DNA from: Candidatus Zhuqueibacterota bacterium | GTDB taxonomy: Bacteria > Zhuqueibacterota > Zhuqueibacteria > Residuimicrobiales > Residuimicrobiaceae | DNA length: 59,097 nt | Direction of reading: 5' to 3' | Assembly: GCA_963169875.1 (NCBI GenBank) | Contig: CAUJEL010000099.1 | Span: 1-59,097 of the forward strand | Part shown: piece after piece, positions 34,853 through 43,141 of the stretch | Numbering within the stretch: position 1 is the stretch's first letter | Layout of the letters: each line of letters begins with the position of its first letter | Made by a program: the position numbers and the translations under genes | The notes under the pieces: generated by a model | What the model was told of the DNA's origin: nothing | What the model saw: the letters and a program-made list of their open reading frames with translations, nothing else | Database searches by the model: none

Positions 34853-35025
34853 TACTCCTTCTCCTGACTGTTTTTGCTCACCTCTATTGACGAGACATCC
34901 TTTTTATCTTCCACCGGAAGATCACATGCCCCGGACATTCAAGTCGGGACGCCCAGTCTCGGCAATACAAATCTGGCCATGATGAACCATATGGCTAAAA
35001 AAATTAAAATACTCACATTATCCAT
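34852..35025 (-). CDS. Candidate selenoprotein: small membrane protein with in-frame TGA (U-x4-C)
   Basis: 57 codons from ATG 35025 to TAA 34852, interrupted only by TGA at 34941-34939 (codon 29). AAAGGA lies before the ATG at good spacing. Residues 5-21 are a membrane helix (S-I-L-I-F-L-A-I-W-F-I-M-A), followed by L-P-R-L-G-V-P-T, the TGA, then M-S-G-A-C and an acidic/lysine-rich soluble tail. If TGA is selenocysteine, the motif is U29-x4-C34 at the membrane edge. A perfect hairpin (34906-34922) starts 16 bases after the TGA. The TAA overlaps the fmdB ATG. The alternative is a 28-residue peptide followed by a second tiny frame at the TGAATG junction. I do not recognise the family. Confidence 0.7.
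34906..34922 (-). promoter_or_regulatory. Candidate bacterial SECIS hairpin (small membrane protein)
   Basis: On the minus strand ATCTTCC pairs perfectly with GGAAGAT (7 bp) around the loop GGT. There are 23 bases between the TGA (34939) and the loop. A short upper stem, a small loop starting with G, and a TGA-to-loop distance of 16-37 bases are the published general rules for bacterial SECIS elements. Confidence 0.65.
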
Positions 35026-35081
35026 AGTGCAATCCTTTTTATTACTATTGGATGTAGATGGCAGAAAAAGGATTCAACTTA

Positions 35082-35975
35082 TTAAAAGAGGGACAGGGTT
35101 TGGTGATCCGGAATGACAGCACCTAACTTATTGAGGATGGGATATGCAGCCGCTAATTGGGAAGGTATCTGCAGGGGGCCTTGCTGCAATAACGCTTGCA
35201 TTTGCAGGCTGTTTACAAGCGCCTGGCCACGGAAATGATTGTTAAAGATGACCACGGTTTTTTGCGCCATGGTGGAAAATTTTTGCAGGGTTTCGCGCCA
35301 CGTTTGCAGTTCTTGTTCGCTATAACAATAATCGTAGCGTTGATCCCTGCCGGCATTTTCATTGAACCAGGCGTTATAGTTTCTGCCATGAAGACGCACA
35401 TACGCAACGTTATTGGTCAGCGAGTCAGTGGGGCCGAGAGAGTCGCCGATCACCGGTTGATCGATGTTGACCCAACCGATGTTGTTTGCGGCAAGCCGTT
35501 CGAGGACATGCTCGCAGTGCCAGCTCGCATGACGAAACTCAAAGTGGAGAGGCAGCGGACTCAGGCGTAATGCCTGGGTGATGAGACGGTTTAGCAAATG
35601 ATCGCTGTATTTTATGCGCCAGGGATATTGCGCCAGAATCGTGATCAGGCGTCCCGCTTCGTGCAGTGGCATCAGGGCTGCCATAAAACGCTGCACATCC
35701 TCATCCGCCGGCGCTGAATCCATGTGCGTGAAACCCTGATACAGTTTTGCGATGAATTGAAAGGACTTGAACCTTTCGACCTGGGAATTCCAGCTTGCGA
35801 CGGTTTTGGGTTCGGGGATACGGTAAAAAGTGGTATTGATCTCCACAATAGTAAAAAATTGTGCCAGATAGGCGAGCTCTGACATGGATCTCGTTTTGCC
35901 GGGCGCGTAAAAAGGGCCTTTCCAGTCCGGGTAATGCCATCCAGCAGGCCCAACATAGATCAAGTTCTGCGGCAT
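35082..35975 (-). CDS. DUF72 domain protein (YecE-like)
   Basis: 297 residues. Y-V-G-P-A-G-W-H-Y-P-D-W-K-G near the N-terminus and F-F-T-I-V-E-I-N-T-T-F-Y-R near 40 are the DUF72 signatures, with L-H-F-E-F-R-H-A-S-W near 143 and Y-V-R-L-H-G-R-N near 194. The fold is a TIM barrel and the biochemical role is unknown in the family. It is the first gene of a minus-strand cluster and lies 56 bases upstream of the candidate small selenoprotein. A perfect 13-bp hairpin lies just upstream, at 36003-36035. Confidence 0.9.
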   Translation of the reverse strand: MPQNLIYVGPAGWHYPDWKGPFYAPGKTRSMSELAYLAQFFTIVEINTTFYRIPEPKTVASWNSQVERFKSFQFIAKLYQGFTHMDSAPADEDVQRFMAALMPLHEAGRLITILAQYPWRIKYSDHLLNRLITQALRLSPLPLHFEFRHASWHCEHVLERLAANNIGWVNIDQPVIGDSLGPTDSLTNNVAYVRLHGRNYNAWFNENAGRDQRYDYCYSEQELQTWRETLQKFSTMAQKTVVIFNNHFRGQALVNSLQMQALLQQGPLQIPSQLAAAYPILNKLGAVIPDHQTLSLF

Positions 35976-36002
35976 GTTTATCCGTCACCAAGCGATTGAT
36001 GA

Positions 36003-36035
36003 AGTGATAGAGGGGGCTTGGTCCCCTCTATCACT
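36003..36035. repeat. Perfect 13-bp inverted repeat without T tract
   Basis: AGTGATAGAGGGG (36003-36015) and CCCCTCTATCACT (36023-36035) flank a seven-base loop. It lies between the slipin stop (36054) and the DUF72 start (35975), both on the minus strand. No T run follows on either strand, so it is not a classic intrinsic terminator. Confidence 0.8.
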
Positions 36036-36053
36036 AACGGGAATTTTATCGGA

Positions 36054-36818
36054 TTACTTTTTAGATTTCTCGGCTGGATTCCCCAGCAAGGGTTTTATCA
36101 AATCCATCGGCAGCGGGAAAATAATCGTTGAATTATTCTCTGTGGCAATTTCAGAGAGTGTTTGCAGATAGCGCAGCTGCAGCGCCTGAGGGTGTTTCGC
36201 GATAATTTCAGCCGCGTTGGCCAGAGTTTGTGATGCCTGGAATTCTCCTTCGGCATGGATTATTTTGGCGCGGCGTTCACGTTCTGCCTCGGCCTGGCGC
36301 GCCATGGCCCGCTGCATCTCCTGGGGCAAGTCAACATGCTTAACCTCAACCAGACTCACCTTGATGCCCCATGGATCCGTGTGATTGTCGATGATGGTTT
36401 GCAGTTGCAAGTTCAATTTATCTCTTTCCGACAGGAGATCGTCCAATTCTGCCTGACCGAGAATGGAACGCAACGTCGTTTGCGCCAGTTGCGAAGTGGC
36501 ATAGAGAAAGTCTTCCACCATGACCACAGCTTTTGAGGGGTCGATGACGCGAAAATAGAGCACCGCGTTCACCTTGACGGAAACATTATCTTTTGTGATG
36601 ATATCCTGAGGCGGGATATCCATCGCGATGGTGCGCAGTCCGACTTTAACCATGCGATCCACCAGGGGGATGAGGATGAAGAGTCCGGGGCCGCGCGAGC
36701 CGACCAAACGGCCAAGGCGGAAAACGACGGCACGTTCATATTCGCGCAGAACTTTTATCGCACTGAAAATAAAAAACAATACGAGAATAATAAGAACTGG
36801 TAATGGTTGGATGTTCAT
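36054..36818 (-). CDS. Slipin (stomatin/SPFH-family membrane protein)
   Basis: 254 residues with one N-terminal membrane helix (about 5-22), followed by [13 protein letters not shown] and a full SPFH domain, including [14 protein letters not shown] near 134. The coiled coil contains [16 protein letters not shown] near 188. Stomatin-like proteins form membrane microdomain oligomers. It is paired with the NfeD-family gene 41 bases upstream, the standard slipin/NfeD arrangement in which the protease cleaves the slipin C-terminus in some archaea. Confidence 0.93.
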   Translation of the reverse strand: MNIQPLPVLIILVLFFIFSAIKVLREYERAVVFRLGRLVGSRGPGLFILIPLVDRMVKVGLRTIAMDIPPQDIITKDNVSVKVNAVLYFRVIDPSKAVVMVEDFLYATSQLAQTTLRSILGQAELDDLLSERDKLNLQLQTIIDNHTDPWGIKVSLVEVKHVDLPQEMQRAMARQAEAERERRAKIIHAEGEFQASQTLANAAEIIAKHPQALQLRYLQTLSEIATENNSTIIFPLPMDLIKPLLGNPAEKSKK

Positions 36819-36859
36819 GCTGCCTCCTTACTCGTGATGATCAATATTAATGAGATTGA

Positions 36860-38167
36860 TTACTCATGACGTGGTTTTTTGACGCGCAGGACCAGGCCAT
36901 GGATGCCGACGATTTCAACTGCCGCACCTTTTTCAATGATTTGTTCACTCTCAGCGCGCCAGATTTCGCCCATTACATTGACGGTGCCCTGACCTTCTGC
37001 AAATGAATTCAGCGCCTCTCCCATGACGCCGATCAGGCCTTCCTCCCCGGTGGTTGGTCGGGAAAAACGCGCTTTGAGCGCCAGGCCGAGGGCAAAAATG
37101 AAAAATGCGGCGGTGGTGAGGGCGAATGTCAGTGCCACGCGCCAATCGACGCGAACCGGGAAACCGGGTACTTCATCAAAAAGCATGATGGAACCAAGAA
37201 ACATCGAACATATGCCTCCTATGGTTAAAACGCCGTAACTGGTCACTTTAATTTCAAGAATAAATAATATGATGGCAAACAATATCAATAACAGCCCTGC
37301 CGAGCGTAAGGGCAGCGTTTGCAAGGCGAAAAAAGCCAGAATAAGAAAGATGCCACCGGCAACGCCGGGGACAATCGAGCCTGGATTGGACAGTTCGAAA
37401 AAGAGACCATAAATTCCCAGCATGAGTAAAATATAGGCAATCGTCGGATTGGATATTTTATATAATATTCGCCGCTGCCAGGTCATGTCCATGGATTGAA
37501 TGGAGGTGTTTGCGGTGTTCAGCATTCGTTCTTCTTCTTCCAGTTTGACAATCCGGCCATGCAAAGCAAGCATGAGCGAGGCCTCGTCCCTGGCGATCAG
37601 ATCGATGATGTTTTTATCCAGGGCTTCCCGCTCATTGATGGAAGCGCTTTCCCGCACCGCTTTTTCAGCCCAATCACCATTCCGGCCTCTTTTTTCCGCG
37701 ATGCCGCGGATCCAGGCGGACGCCCAATTTGTGACCTTCTCCCCCATCACCTGGGAGGTATCCATGCCGCCACCAGCATTGACAGGATGAGCAGCGCCGA
37801 TATTGGTGCCCTCAGCCATGACGGCCACATGACAGGCCAGGCTGATGAAAACCCCGGCTGAAACGGCGCCGGAGCCACTGGGCGCCACATACATGATAAC
37901 CGGGACACGCGCTGAAAGTATTTTTTTTACAATGCTTTTGGTGGATTCGAGCAGACCGCCGGGTGTATCCATGACAATGAGCAAGCCTTGAAAATCCTCT
38001 CGTTCGGCGCGTTCGATAGCATGAATGATAAAATGGGCCGAAACCGGGTTGATGTCTCCATCAATGGTGATTTTCAGAAGAGGCCTGGCACTCTGTCCGG
38101 ATGATGGTGAATGCAGAATGAATATTATGGTGCAGATAATTGATAAACAGTAAGATAGACGCTTCAT
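36860..38167 (-). CDS. nfeD: NfeD-family membrane serine protease (ClpP class)
   Basis: 435 residues from ATG 38167, where GGAG is eight bases upstream and a signal peptide follows (R-L-S-Y-C-L-S-I-I, ending near S-G-Q-S). The open frame continues upstream to 38218, but that part is not needed. A ClpP-like protease domain (about 30-235) carries D-T-P-G-G near 70 and G-S-G-A-V-S-A-G near 97, where the Ser acts as nucleophile. Four to five membrane helices follow (about 240-365). A C-terminal OB-fold NfeD domain (about 375-435) contains G-V-M-G-E-A-L-N. It pairs with the slipin immediately downstream. Confidence 0.93.
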   Translation of the reverse strand: MKRLSYCLSIICTIIFILHSPSSGQSARPLLKITIDGDINPVSAHFIIHAIERAEREDFQGLLIVMDTPGGLLESTKSIVKKILSARVPVIMYVAPSGSGAVSAGVFISLACHVAVMAEGTNIGAAHPVNAGGGMDTSQVMGEKVTNWASAWIRGIAEKRGRNGDWAEKAVRESASINEREALDKNIIDLIARDEASLMLALHGRIVKLEEEERMLNTANTSIQSMDMTWQRRILYKISNPTIAYILLMLGIYGLFFELSNPGSIVPGVAGGIFLILAFFALQTLPLRSAGLLLILFAIILFILEIKVTSYGVLTIGGICSMFLGSIMLFDEVPGFPVRVDWRVALTFALTTAAFFIFALGLALKARFSRPTTGEEGLIGVMGEALNSFAEGQGTVNVMGEIWRAESEQIIEKGAAVEIVGIHGLVLRVKKPRHE

Positions 38168-38390
38168 TTCAAAGTCTCCATACTTGTGAAACAGCGATAT
38201 AATCCTGGAAATTCGCATGTCCTGTGCTGGTATTCCATGTGCATGATCTGACGAACGCTTTTTGGGTCACGTTTTTTGCATATTTCGCTTGACTTTTATC
38301 CTGAATTTTAGGACATTTTAGTAGACAGGAAAATACAAGCCCTGTGCGCTGGTGCCCGGTTTTATTTGAACCAACACTTATAAAATGGGA

Positions 38391-38526
38391 GCTATGCTCT
38401 TAGACATGTATTACAGGCCTCCACCCTCCTAGCGAGGGATTGCGTGGAAGTAAAAAATGTTTAGGCGGCGCCCACCGTAATGAACGCGGTTCATTACAGC
38501 CCGGTATCGCACGCAGGGCTTTTTTA
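38391..38526 (+). ncRNA. Possible orphan structured small RNA
   Basis: Downstream of a TATAAA box (38379-38384) come four hairpins in a row on the plus strand. GAGC/GCTC is at the start; CCCTC/GAGGG (38424-38438) has an outer TCCA/TGGA; a perfect 9-bp GTAATGAAC/GTTCATTAC with loop GCG (38477-38497) follows; and AGCCC/GGGCT with six T closes it. GGCGCCCACC precedes the 9-bp hairpin. No plus-strand gene lies nearby, so it is not a normal 3' end. The start is a guess and no RNA family was recognised. Confidence 0.35.
38498..38526 (+). terminator. Intrinsic terminator of the orphan transcript
   Basis: AGCCC (38498-38502) pairs with GGGCT (38516-38520) over a 13-base loop, followed by a T run. 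The loop is long, so strength is uncertain. Confidence 0.55.
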
Positions 38527-38581
38527 TTCTCCTCCTTTGTTGTACCATCCTGCACTTGCCGTTGTACCCTGTACACCAACC

Positions 38582-40114
38582 TCAATGATGCATCCGATCC
38601 AGACTCCGGTATTGAATGGCTTCGCTCAGATGAGCCGGCTTTATGGGTATGCTGCCTTCCAAATCCGCAATGGTCCTGGCCACTTTGAGAATGCGATCGT
38701 AGGCCCGCGCTGATAGTCCCAATTTGGTGATGGCTGTTTTCAGCAACGCGTGCCCTGCCTCATCGATGGAGCAGAATTTCTTGATCTCCCGACTCTCCAT
38801 GCGCGCATTGCAGTACAGATGTTTCACCTGGCTGAAACGCTGGAGTTGAATATTTCTTGCCTGTTCCACTCTCTGGCGGATGGCTGCGGACGGTTCGGCG
38901 CTGGCCGTGCTGCTCAAATCCTGATACTTGACTGGTGGAACCTCAATATGAATATCAATCCGGTCCAGCAAGGGACCGGAGACGCGCGAAAGATATTGTT
39001 TAATTTGTTGTCCTGTACAACTGCAGGCATGGACGGGATCGGTATTAAACCCGCATGGACATGGGTTCATGGCCGCGGCCAACATGAACTCAGCAGGATA
39101 GGTCAATGATAACAGTGCCCGGGATATGGTGACATGACCATCCTCCAACGGTTGCCGCATCACTTCCAGGACATTTTTCTTGAACTCGGGCAATTCATCG
39201 AGAAACAGCACACCATGATGTGCCAGACTCACTTCTCCGGGTTTGGGAATGGGACCGCCGCCTATCAGCCCGGCATCGCTGATGGTGTGGTGCGGCGAGC
39301 GGAAAGGCTGTGTGGTTATAAGGGCCTCCTGGTGCAGCAGCAAACCGGCCACGGAATGGATCTTGGTGGTTTCCAGCGCTTCAGCCAATGTCAATGACGG
39401 TAATATGGAGGGGAGGCGTTTGGCCATCATGGTTTTTCCCGAACCCGGAGGGCCGATCATGATGATGTTATGTCCCCCGGCAGCTGCCACCTCCAGAGCC
39501 CGTTTGACGTGCTCCTGGCCTTTGACATCCTGAAAGTCGTGCATATACTGCCGCTTCACCGCGAAAGCCTGATTGAGATCGACCCGGAACGGTGGAATCG
39601 TCCTGGTCTGGTTGAAAAAATCGATGGCATCGCTCAGCGATTTAACCGGAATCACCTCCAGGTCTCTGGCCATTGCAGCTTCCTTGGCGTTTTCTTCCGG
39701 TACGACCAATCCTTTCAACTTCTCCTTGACGATGGCGACGGCGATGGGCAGCGCACCGTGTACGGGGCGCAAACTGCCATCCAGACTCAATTCTCCGAGT
39801 ATGGCATAATCCTGCAGCTGGTCAGATTGAATGTATCCTGCTGCGGCGAGAATGCCCATGGCGATGGGCAAGTCAAATGCGGCCCCCTCCTTTTTGATGT
39901 CCGCAGGCGCCAGATTGATGATGATACGCATGTAAGGGAAATCAAGCCCGGAATTGATGATGGCGGATTGGACGCGCTCTCGCGATTCCCGAACAGCGCT
40001 GTCGGGCAGCCCCACGGTGGCAAAAAATGGTGAGCCGTTCTCCAGATGTGCTTCCACTTTGACCAGGTAAGCATCGATGCCCATAACCGCCGCACTTGTG
40101 ATTTGTGCCAGCAT
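38582..40114 (-). CDS. comM: YifB/ComM-family Mg-chelatase-like AAA+ ATPase
   Basis: 510 residues. An N-terminal Lon-substrate-like domain (about 1-170) contains [15 protein letters not shown]. The AAA+ core follows, with Walker A G-P-P-G-S-G-K-T near 218, Walker [11 protein letters not shown] near 300, and a zinc-like C-P-C-G with further Cys near 353-368. A C-terminal helical domain contains [19 protein letters not shown]. ComM is a branch-migration helicase used in natural transformation in several bacteria. It is a lone minus-strand gene here. Confidence 0.95.
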   Translation of the reverse strand: MLAQITSAAVMGIDAYLVKVEAHLENGSPFFATVGLPDSAVRESRERVQSAIINSGLDFPYMRIIINLAPADIKKEGAAFDLPIAMGILAAAGYIQSDQLQDYAILGELSLDGSLRPVHGALPIAVAIVKEKLKGLVVPEENAKEAAMARDLEVIPVKSLSDAIDFFNQTRTIPPFRVDLNQAFAVKRQYMHDFQDVKGQEHVKRALEVAAAGGHNIIMIGPPGSGKTMMAKRLPSILPSLTLAEALETTKIHSVAGLLLHQEALITTQPFRSPHHTISDAGLIGGGPIPKPGEVSLAHHGVLFLDELPEFKKNVLEVMRQPLEDGHVTISRALLSLTYPAEFMLAAAMNPCPCGFNTDPVHACSCTGQQIKQYLSRVSGPLLDRIDIHIEVPPVKYQDLSSTASAEPSAAIRQRVEQARNIQLQRFSQVKHLYCNARMESREIKKFCSIDEAGHALLKTAITKLGLSARAYDRILKVARTIADLEGSIPIKPAHLSEAIQYRSLDRMHH

Positions 40115-40418
40115 AATCCCAATCTTGTCCTGTCAAGGTTCTACAAGCAGTACGCTGCGAGTTGGTTGCTCTATTTGTAATATAGCCAATCGCAGCAATA
40201 AAGCAAGGATAATTTGAGCTCATTTCATGCGCGCCGGCGTGACAACCTGTCAATCTGGATTATTTGCGGCCGGGAACTCAGTGACGCACAAAAAATAGAA
40301 AAGCAGAAAACCAGTATCTGTGGTCATTTTTATCAACAAGAAGAAATTAAAACCACTTCGAGAATCTCTATAAAAACAGCCCGGCGCGCCCGGCGGTTCC
40401 TGAATGTAACAGGTCAAG
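40115..40418. other. Intergenic region between comM and the glycosidase-like gene
   Basis: 304 bases upstream of comM on the minus strand. It contains a GC-rich palindromic patch around GGCGCGCC (near 40382-40395), but no T-rich terminator, tRNA or credible small gene. Confidence 0.4.
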
Positions 40419-42992
40419 TCATTGATTTTTTATATGGAAAACCACCTGTTTTTTCACAAACTCTGTCTCTGCTTCGTCCGGGAAACGAACCGTCACGCGA
40501 CGATTGTCCCAAGTGGCATTTTCGACACACAGAATCCGATCTGGCGCGAACAGGTCGAGGATATAAGATTCGGCTGATTTTCCTTCCAGCTCAACCTCAA
40601 TGGCGGAATCTTGTTGCTTCATGGACAGTATTTTCAAGCCGTGATTGTCAGCTCCCGATTTTTGTGGCACCGGCCTGGGCATGAGTTCGAGTCCATGCTG
40701 GTAATGGATGGCAATTTTGAATGCTTTATCATGGAAAAGCGCTGTAATAACAGGCTGGATGTAATGCGAATCTTTCCTCAGAACAAAGGGTTGTCTGACG
40801 TTATCGATAAGGACAGAATCGATGCGACTCCCCGGTGCAAGAAAGGGCGCCAGAGTGAGCGCGTAGCCGCTCGCAGATTGGGGCTGAACATTGATATTAA
40901 TCAGGTTCTGTGAGCGTTGATAAGAGAAGGCCCATTTCGAAGACCCTATTTCATAGTTTTCGATCTTGAGGTGATCCCAATTTCCGGGCAGTTGCGGTGC
41001 AAAGCGGATTTCGCGTTTTGAAGCATTTCCCGAGAGTCCCAAAACACCCCTGACCAGCGGCAGAATGACGCCCGTCGAAGAAAAACCCTGTTGTGAAACC
41101 GCCTCTTGAGGCCAGGTGTTATGCGTTCCGGAATAGACCTCGGTGATCGCGCCGAGGTTATTATCGAAGGTATGCCGGCAATTTGCCAGCATATTTTGGA
41201 ATCCTGCATGGAACAATCCATATTTTAGCTGAGCGGTTGAGACAAATCCGGTCAGGAAGGGCCAAACAGCCCCGTAGTTATAATTCAACGCCCCGTAATA
41301 CTGGCTCTGGTTGGAGATGCTGCGCATTCCCCAGTCTGTGCTCAGGTCTGCTTGACTCAAGCGCTGCAAAGAACGGAGCGTATGCGTTGAATCTCCTGCT
41401 GCAAAGAGCGCAGCGGTGGCAATCCATGGTGACACCTCATTAATCTGTTCATTTTTATCGTTGAAAGCGTTGCTGTAGCAGCCTGTCTGCGGATTCCAAA
41501 ACCTGGCGTCGAATGTGTAACACGCCTTTGCCGATTGCCGATGCGCCAGTGAGGAGATTTGGGTTTTGCCCAAAATCCGGGCCATCTCAGCATAGCACCA
41601 GGCCATGTGAACCGATAGAGATCCCGTATAGATATCGGTCGCCAGATTGGTCAGAGCCCCATATTCGACACTGCCGAGACCTGCCCTGGCATTATCCATG
41701 AGTGCATCCTGGTTGGCATCGGTGGACAGGCACCAGGCATATGCCTTGTGCAAGGAATTCCATGAATCGCGCAAAAAGGCCGTGTCTGCGGTTGCCAGGA
41801 AATAATCATATACCGCAACGATATAAAAAGGCGAAGTATCTCCATGAATATAGGCGTAGGGGTATTTGCCAAACCAGTCGATGTAGCCGGCGGACTGGGA
41901 TATTTCATGGGCCATTTTGCCGTCCTGGCGCTGCCACTTTTTTGTAAATTCGAGGGCTTGTCGCGTGGTCTGATGAGCGCCGAACGCATTCAAGGCCAGG
42001 CTGTTGATGTAGGCATCTCCGCCAAAAAACCAGCCGAACCCGGGTCTGCCGCTTGACAGGGATGCGCCCAGGCCTGCGATGAGCCCCAGGCCCAAGTCCT
42101 GATTATTAACCAGCATATTGTCCAGCGACAATTTGGCCCAGGTGAAGGCTTGATTGATGACCGAGTCGGGGGTTTCGATGGACAAGGTTTCAGCCAGGAG
42201 TTTATCATAATGTGATGTGGCGGACGCGATAATCTGCAGGGGATTGGCAGTCACTGCCTGATAAACCGCTTTAATTGAATCCCGTACACCCTTTCCCCCT
42301 GCCATGCAGATGGGAATCCATTGTTTTCTGGCTTGCGCGGGATCACTGATCTCAATTTTAAATTCGTTGGGGACATCCGCCAGCATGTGGGCAGGTGTGT
42401 AGGAGATTCCCGAGGCCGCCGGAGATCCGACAAACGCATGGTTTTGTCGTGTCGGTTCCGATATCAGATATGCTTTCAGTTCTTCGTTCCAGTAGGCATA
42501 TTGTCCACCGATGCCTGCGGGCCACATGGGTTGAAGAACAGGCGTGAAGCTGCATATCACTTCCAGGGGTTCCGTGGTATCAATATGCAACAAAATAACG
42601 GCGCATGGCTTATCGATGGCGGTGACGTAAGTGGCACGAACGATAAAAGATTGAAAGATAAAAGTCAATGTGGTATAAGCGGGAGCCGCTTCAATATAAC
42701 GGACGATATCACGGGCGGGGATCAGGCGTGATGAAGTGCCAATTTTGAATGAAAGCTCGAAATTTCTGAAAAGTTTCAACGGATAAGCCCAGGCCTCAAA
42801 TTGGCCGCTCTCGAAGCCAAGAATGGCGAATCGCCTTGCGGATTTATTGAAAGGGTATCCTGGATTGGCAATGCGATGCAATGCGCGGGCGCTGGCATAT
42901 CGTTCGAACGGGGATGTTTGCGCGCGCTTTGGGGAAAGAAGAAGGCATAGCAGAAGCAAACACACGATCAGAGAACAGAGCCGTTTATTCAT
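40419..42992 (-). CDS. Secreted (alpha/alpha)6-barrel glycosidase-like protein
   Basis: 857 residues from ATG 42992, which has GAGG five bases upstream and is followed by a signal peptide (L-C-S-L-I-V-C-L-L-L-L-C-L-L-L). Residues up to about 300 are beta-rich. From about 300 to 680 there is a helical barrel resembling the C-terminal domain of glycogen-debranching and GH63-type enzymes, with F-G-W-F-F-G-G-D-A-Y near 332 and Y-I-H-G-D-T-S-P-F-Y near 390. The C-terminal third is beta-rich. Substrate unknown; a periplasmic or exported alpha-glucan or oligosaccharide hydrolase is the likely class. It follows the candidate selenoprotein gene across a terminator. Confidence 0.8.
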   Translation of the reverse strand: MNKRLCSLIVCLLLLCLLLSPKRAQTSPFERYASARALHRIANPGYPFNKSARRFAILGFESGQFEAWAYPLKLFRNFELSFKIGTSSRLIPARDIVRYIEAAPAYTTLTFIFQSFIVRATYVTAIDKPCAVILLHIDTTEPLEVICSFTPVLQPMWPAGIGGQYAYWNEELKAYLISEPTRQNHAFVGSPAASGISYTPAHMLADVPNEFKIEISDPAQARKQWIPICMAGGKGVRDSIKAVYQAVTANPLQIIASATSHYDKLLAETLSIETPDSVINQAFTWAKLSLDNMLVNNQDLGLGLIAGLGASLSSGRPGFGWFFGGDAYINSLALNAFGAHQTTRQALEFTKKWQRQDGKMAHEISQSAGYIDWFGKYPYAYIHGDTSPFYIVAVYDYFLATADTAFLRDSWNSLHKAYAWCLSTDANQDALMDNARAGLGSVEYGALTNLATDIYTGSLSVHMAWCYAEMARILGKTQISSLAHRQSAKACYTFDARFWNPQTGCYSNAFNDKNEQINEVSPWIATAALFAAGDSTHTLRSLQRLSQADLSTDWGMRSISNQSQYYGALNYNYGAVWPFLTGFVSTAQLKYGLFHAGFQNMLANCRHTFDNNLGAITEVYSGTHNTWPQEAVSQQGFSSTGVILPLVRGVLGLSGNASKREIRFAPQLPGNWDHLKIENYEIGSSKWAFSYQRSQNLININVQPQSASGYALTLAPFLAPGSRIDSVLIDNVRQPFVLRKDSHYIQPVITALFHDKAFKIAIHYQHGLELMPRPVPQKSGADNHGLKILSMKQQDSAIEVELEGKSAESYILDLFAPDRILCVENATWDNRRVTVRFPDEAETEFVKKQVVFHIKNQ

Positions 42993-43015
42993 AGCACCTC
43001 TTTCTTCACAATACA

Positions 43016-43045
43016 GAAAAGAGCGTGGTTCAATCACGCTCTTTT
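43016..43045. terminator. Terminator between the candidate selenoprotein and the glycosidase-like gene
   Basis: AAAAGAGCGTG and CACGCTCTTTT flank a seven-base loop. The symmetrical A/T flanks make it usable on the minus strand to end the gene at 43142. Confidence 0.88.
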
Positions 43046-43141
43046 AAGTTGATACCGTACTGTATGATGAAAACAGTCAACCATAAATGGCTACAGGTGC
43101 AGCGTGAAACTGAATCCACAATCACGGATGCTGCATCGTTT

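Larger units (their letters stand above)
38168..38581. other. 414-base intergenic region between nfeD and comM
   Basis: No convincing protein gene. On the minus strand it is upstream of nfeD. On the plus strand it holds several hairpins and a terminator, annotated separately as a possible small RNA. A 61-codon minus-strand frame (38585-38400) runs straight through the hairpins and overlaps the comM end, so I do not call it. Confidence 0.5.

Noticed and set aside
34874-35116. Plus-strand 80-codon frame
   Set aside because: Antisense to the candidate small selenoprotein, with no start signal.
38168-38581. Mobile-element remnant or repeat element
   Set aside because: No transposase fragment, no direct flanking repeats and no second copy in the window; kept only as a structured region.
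38400-38585. Minus-strand 61-codon frame after comM
   Set aside because: It runs straight through strong hairpins, starts inside the comM stop region and has no family features; an RNA or regulatory element is more likely.
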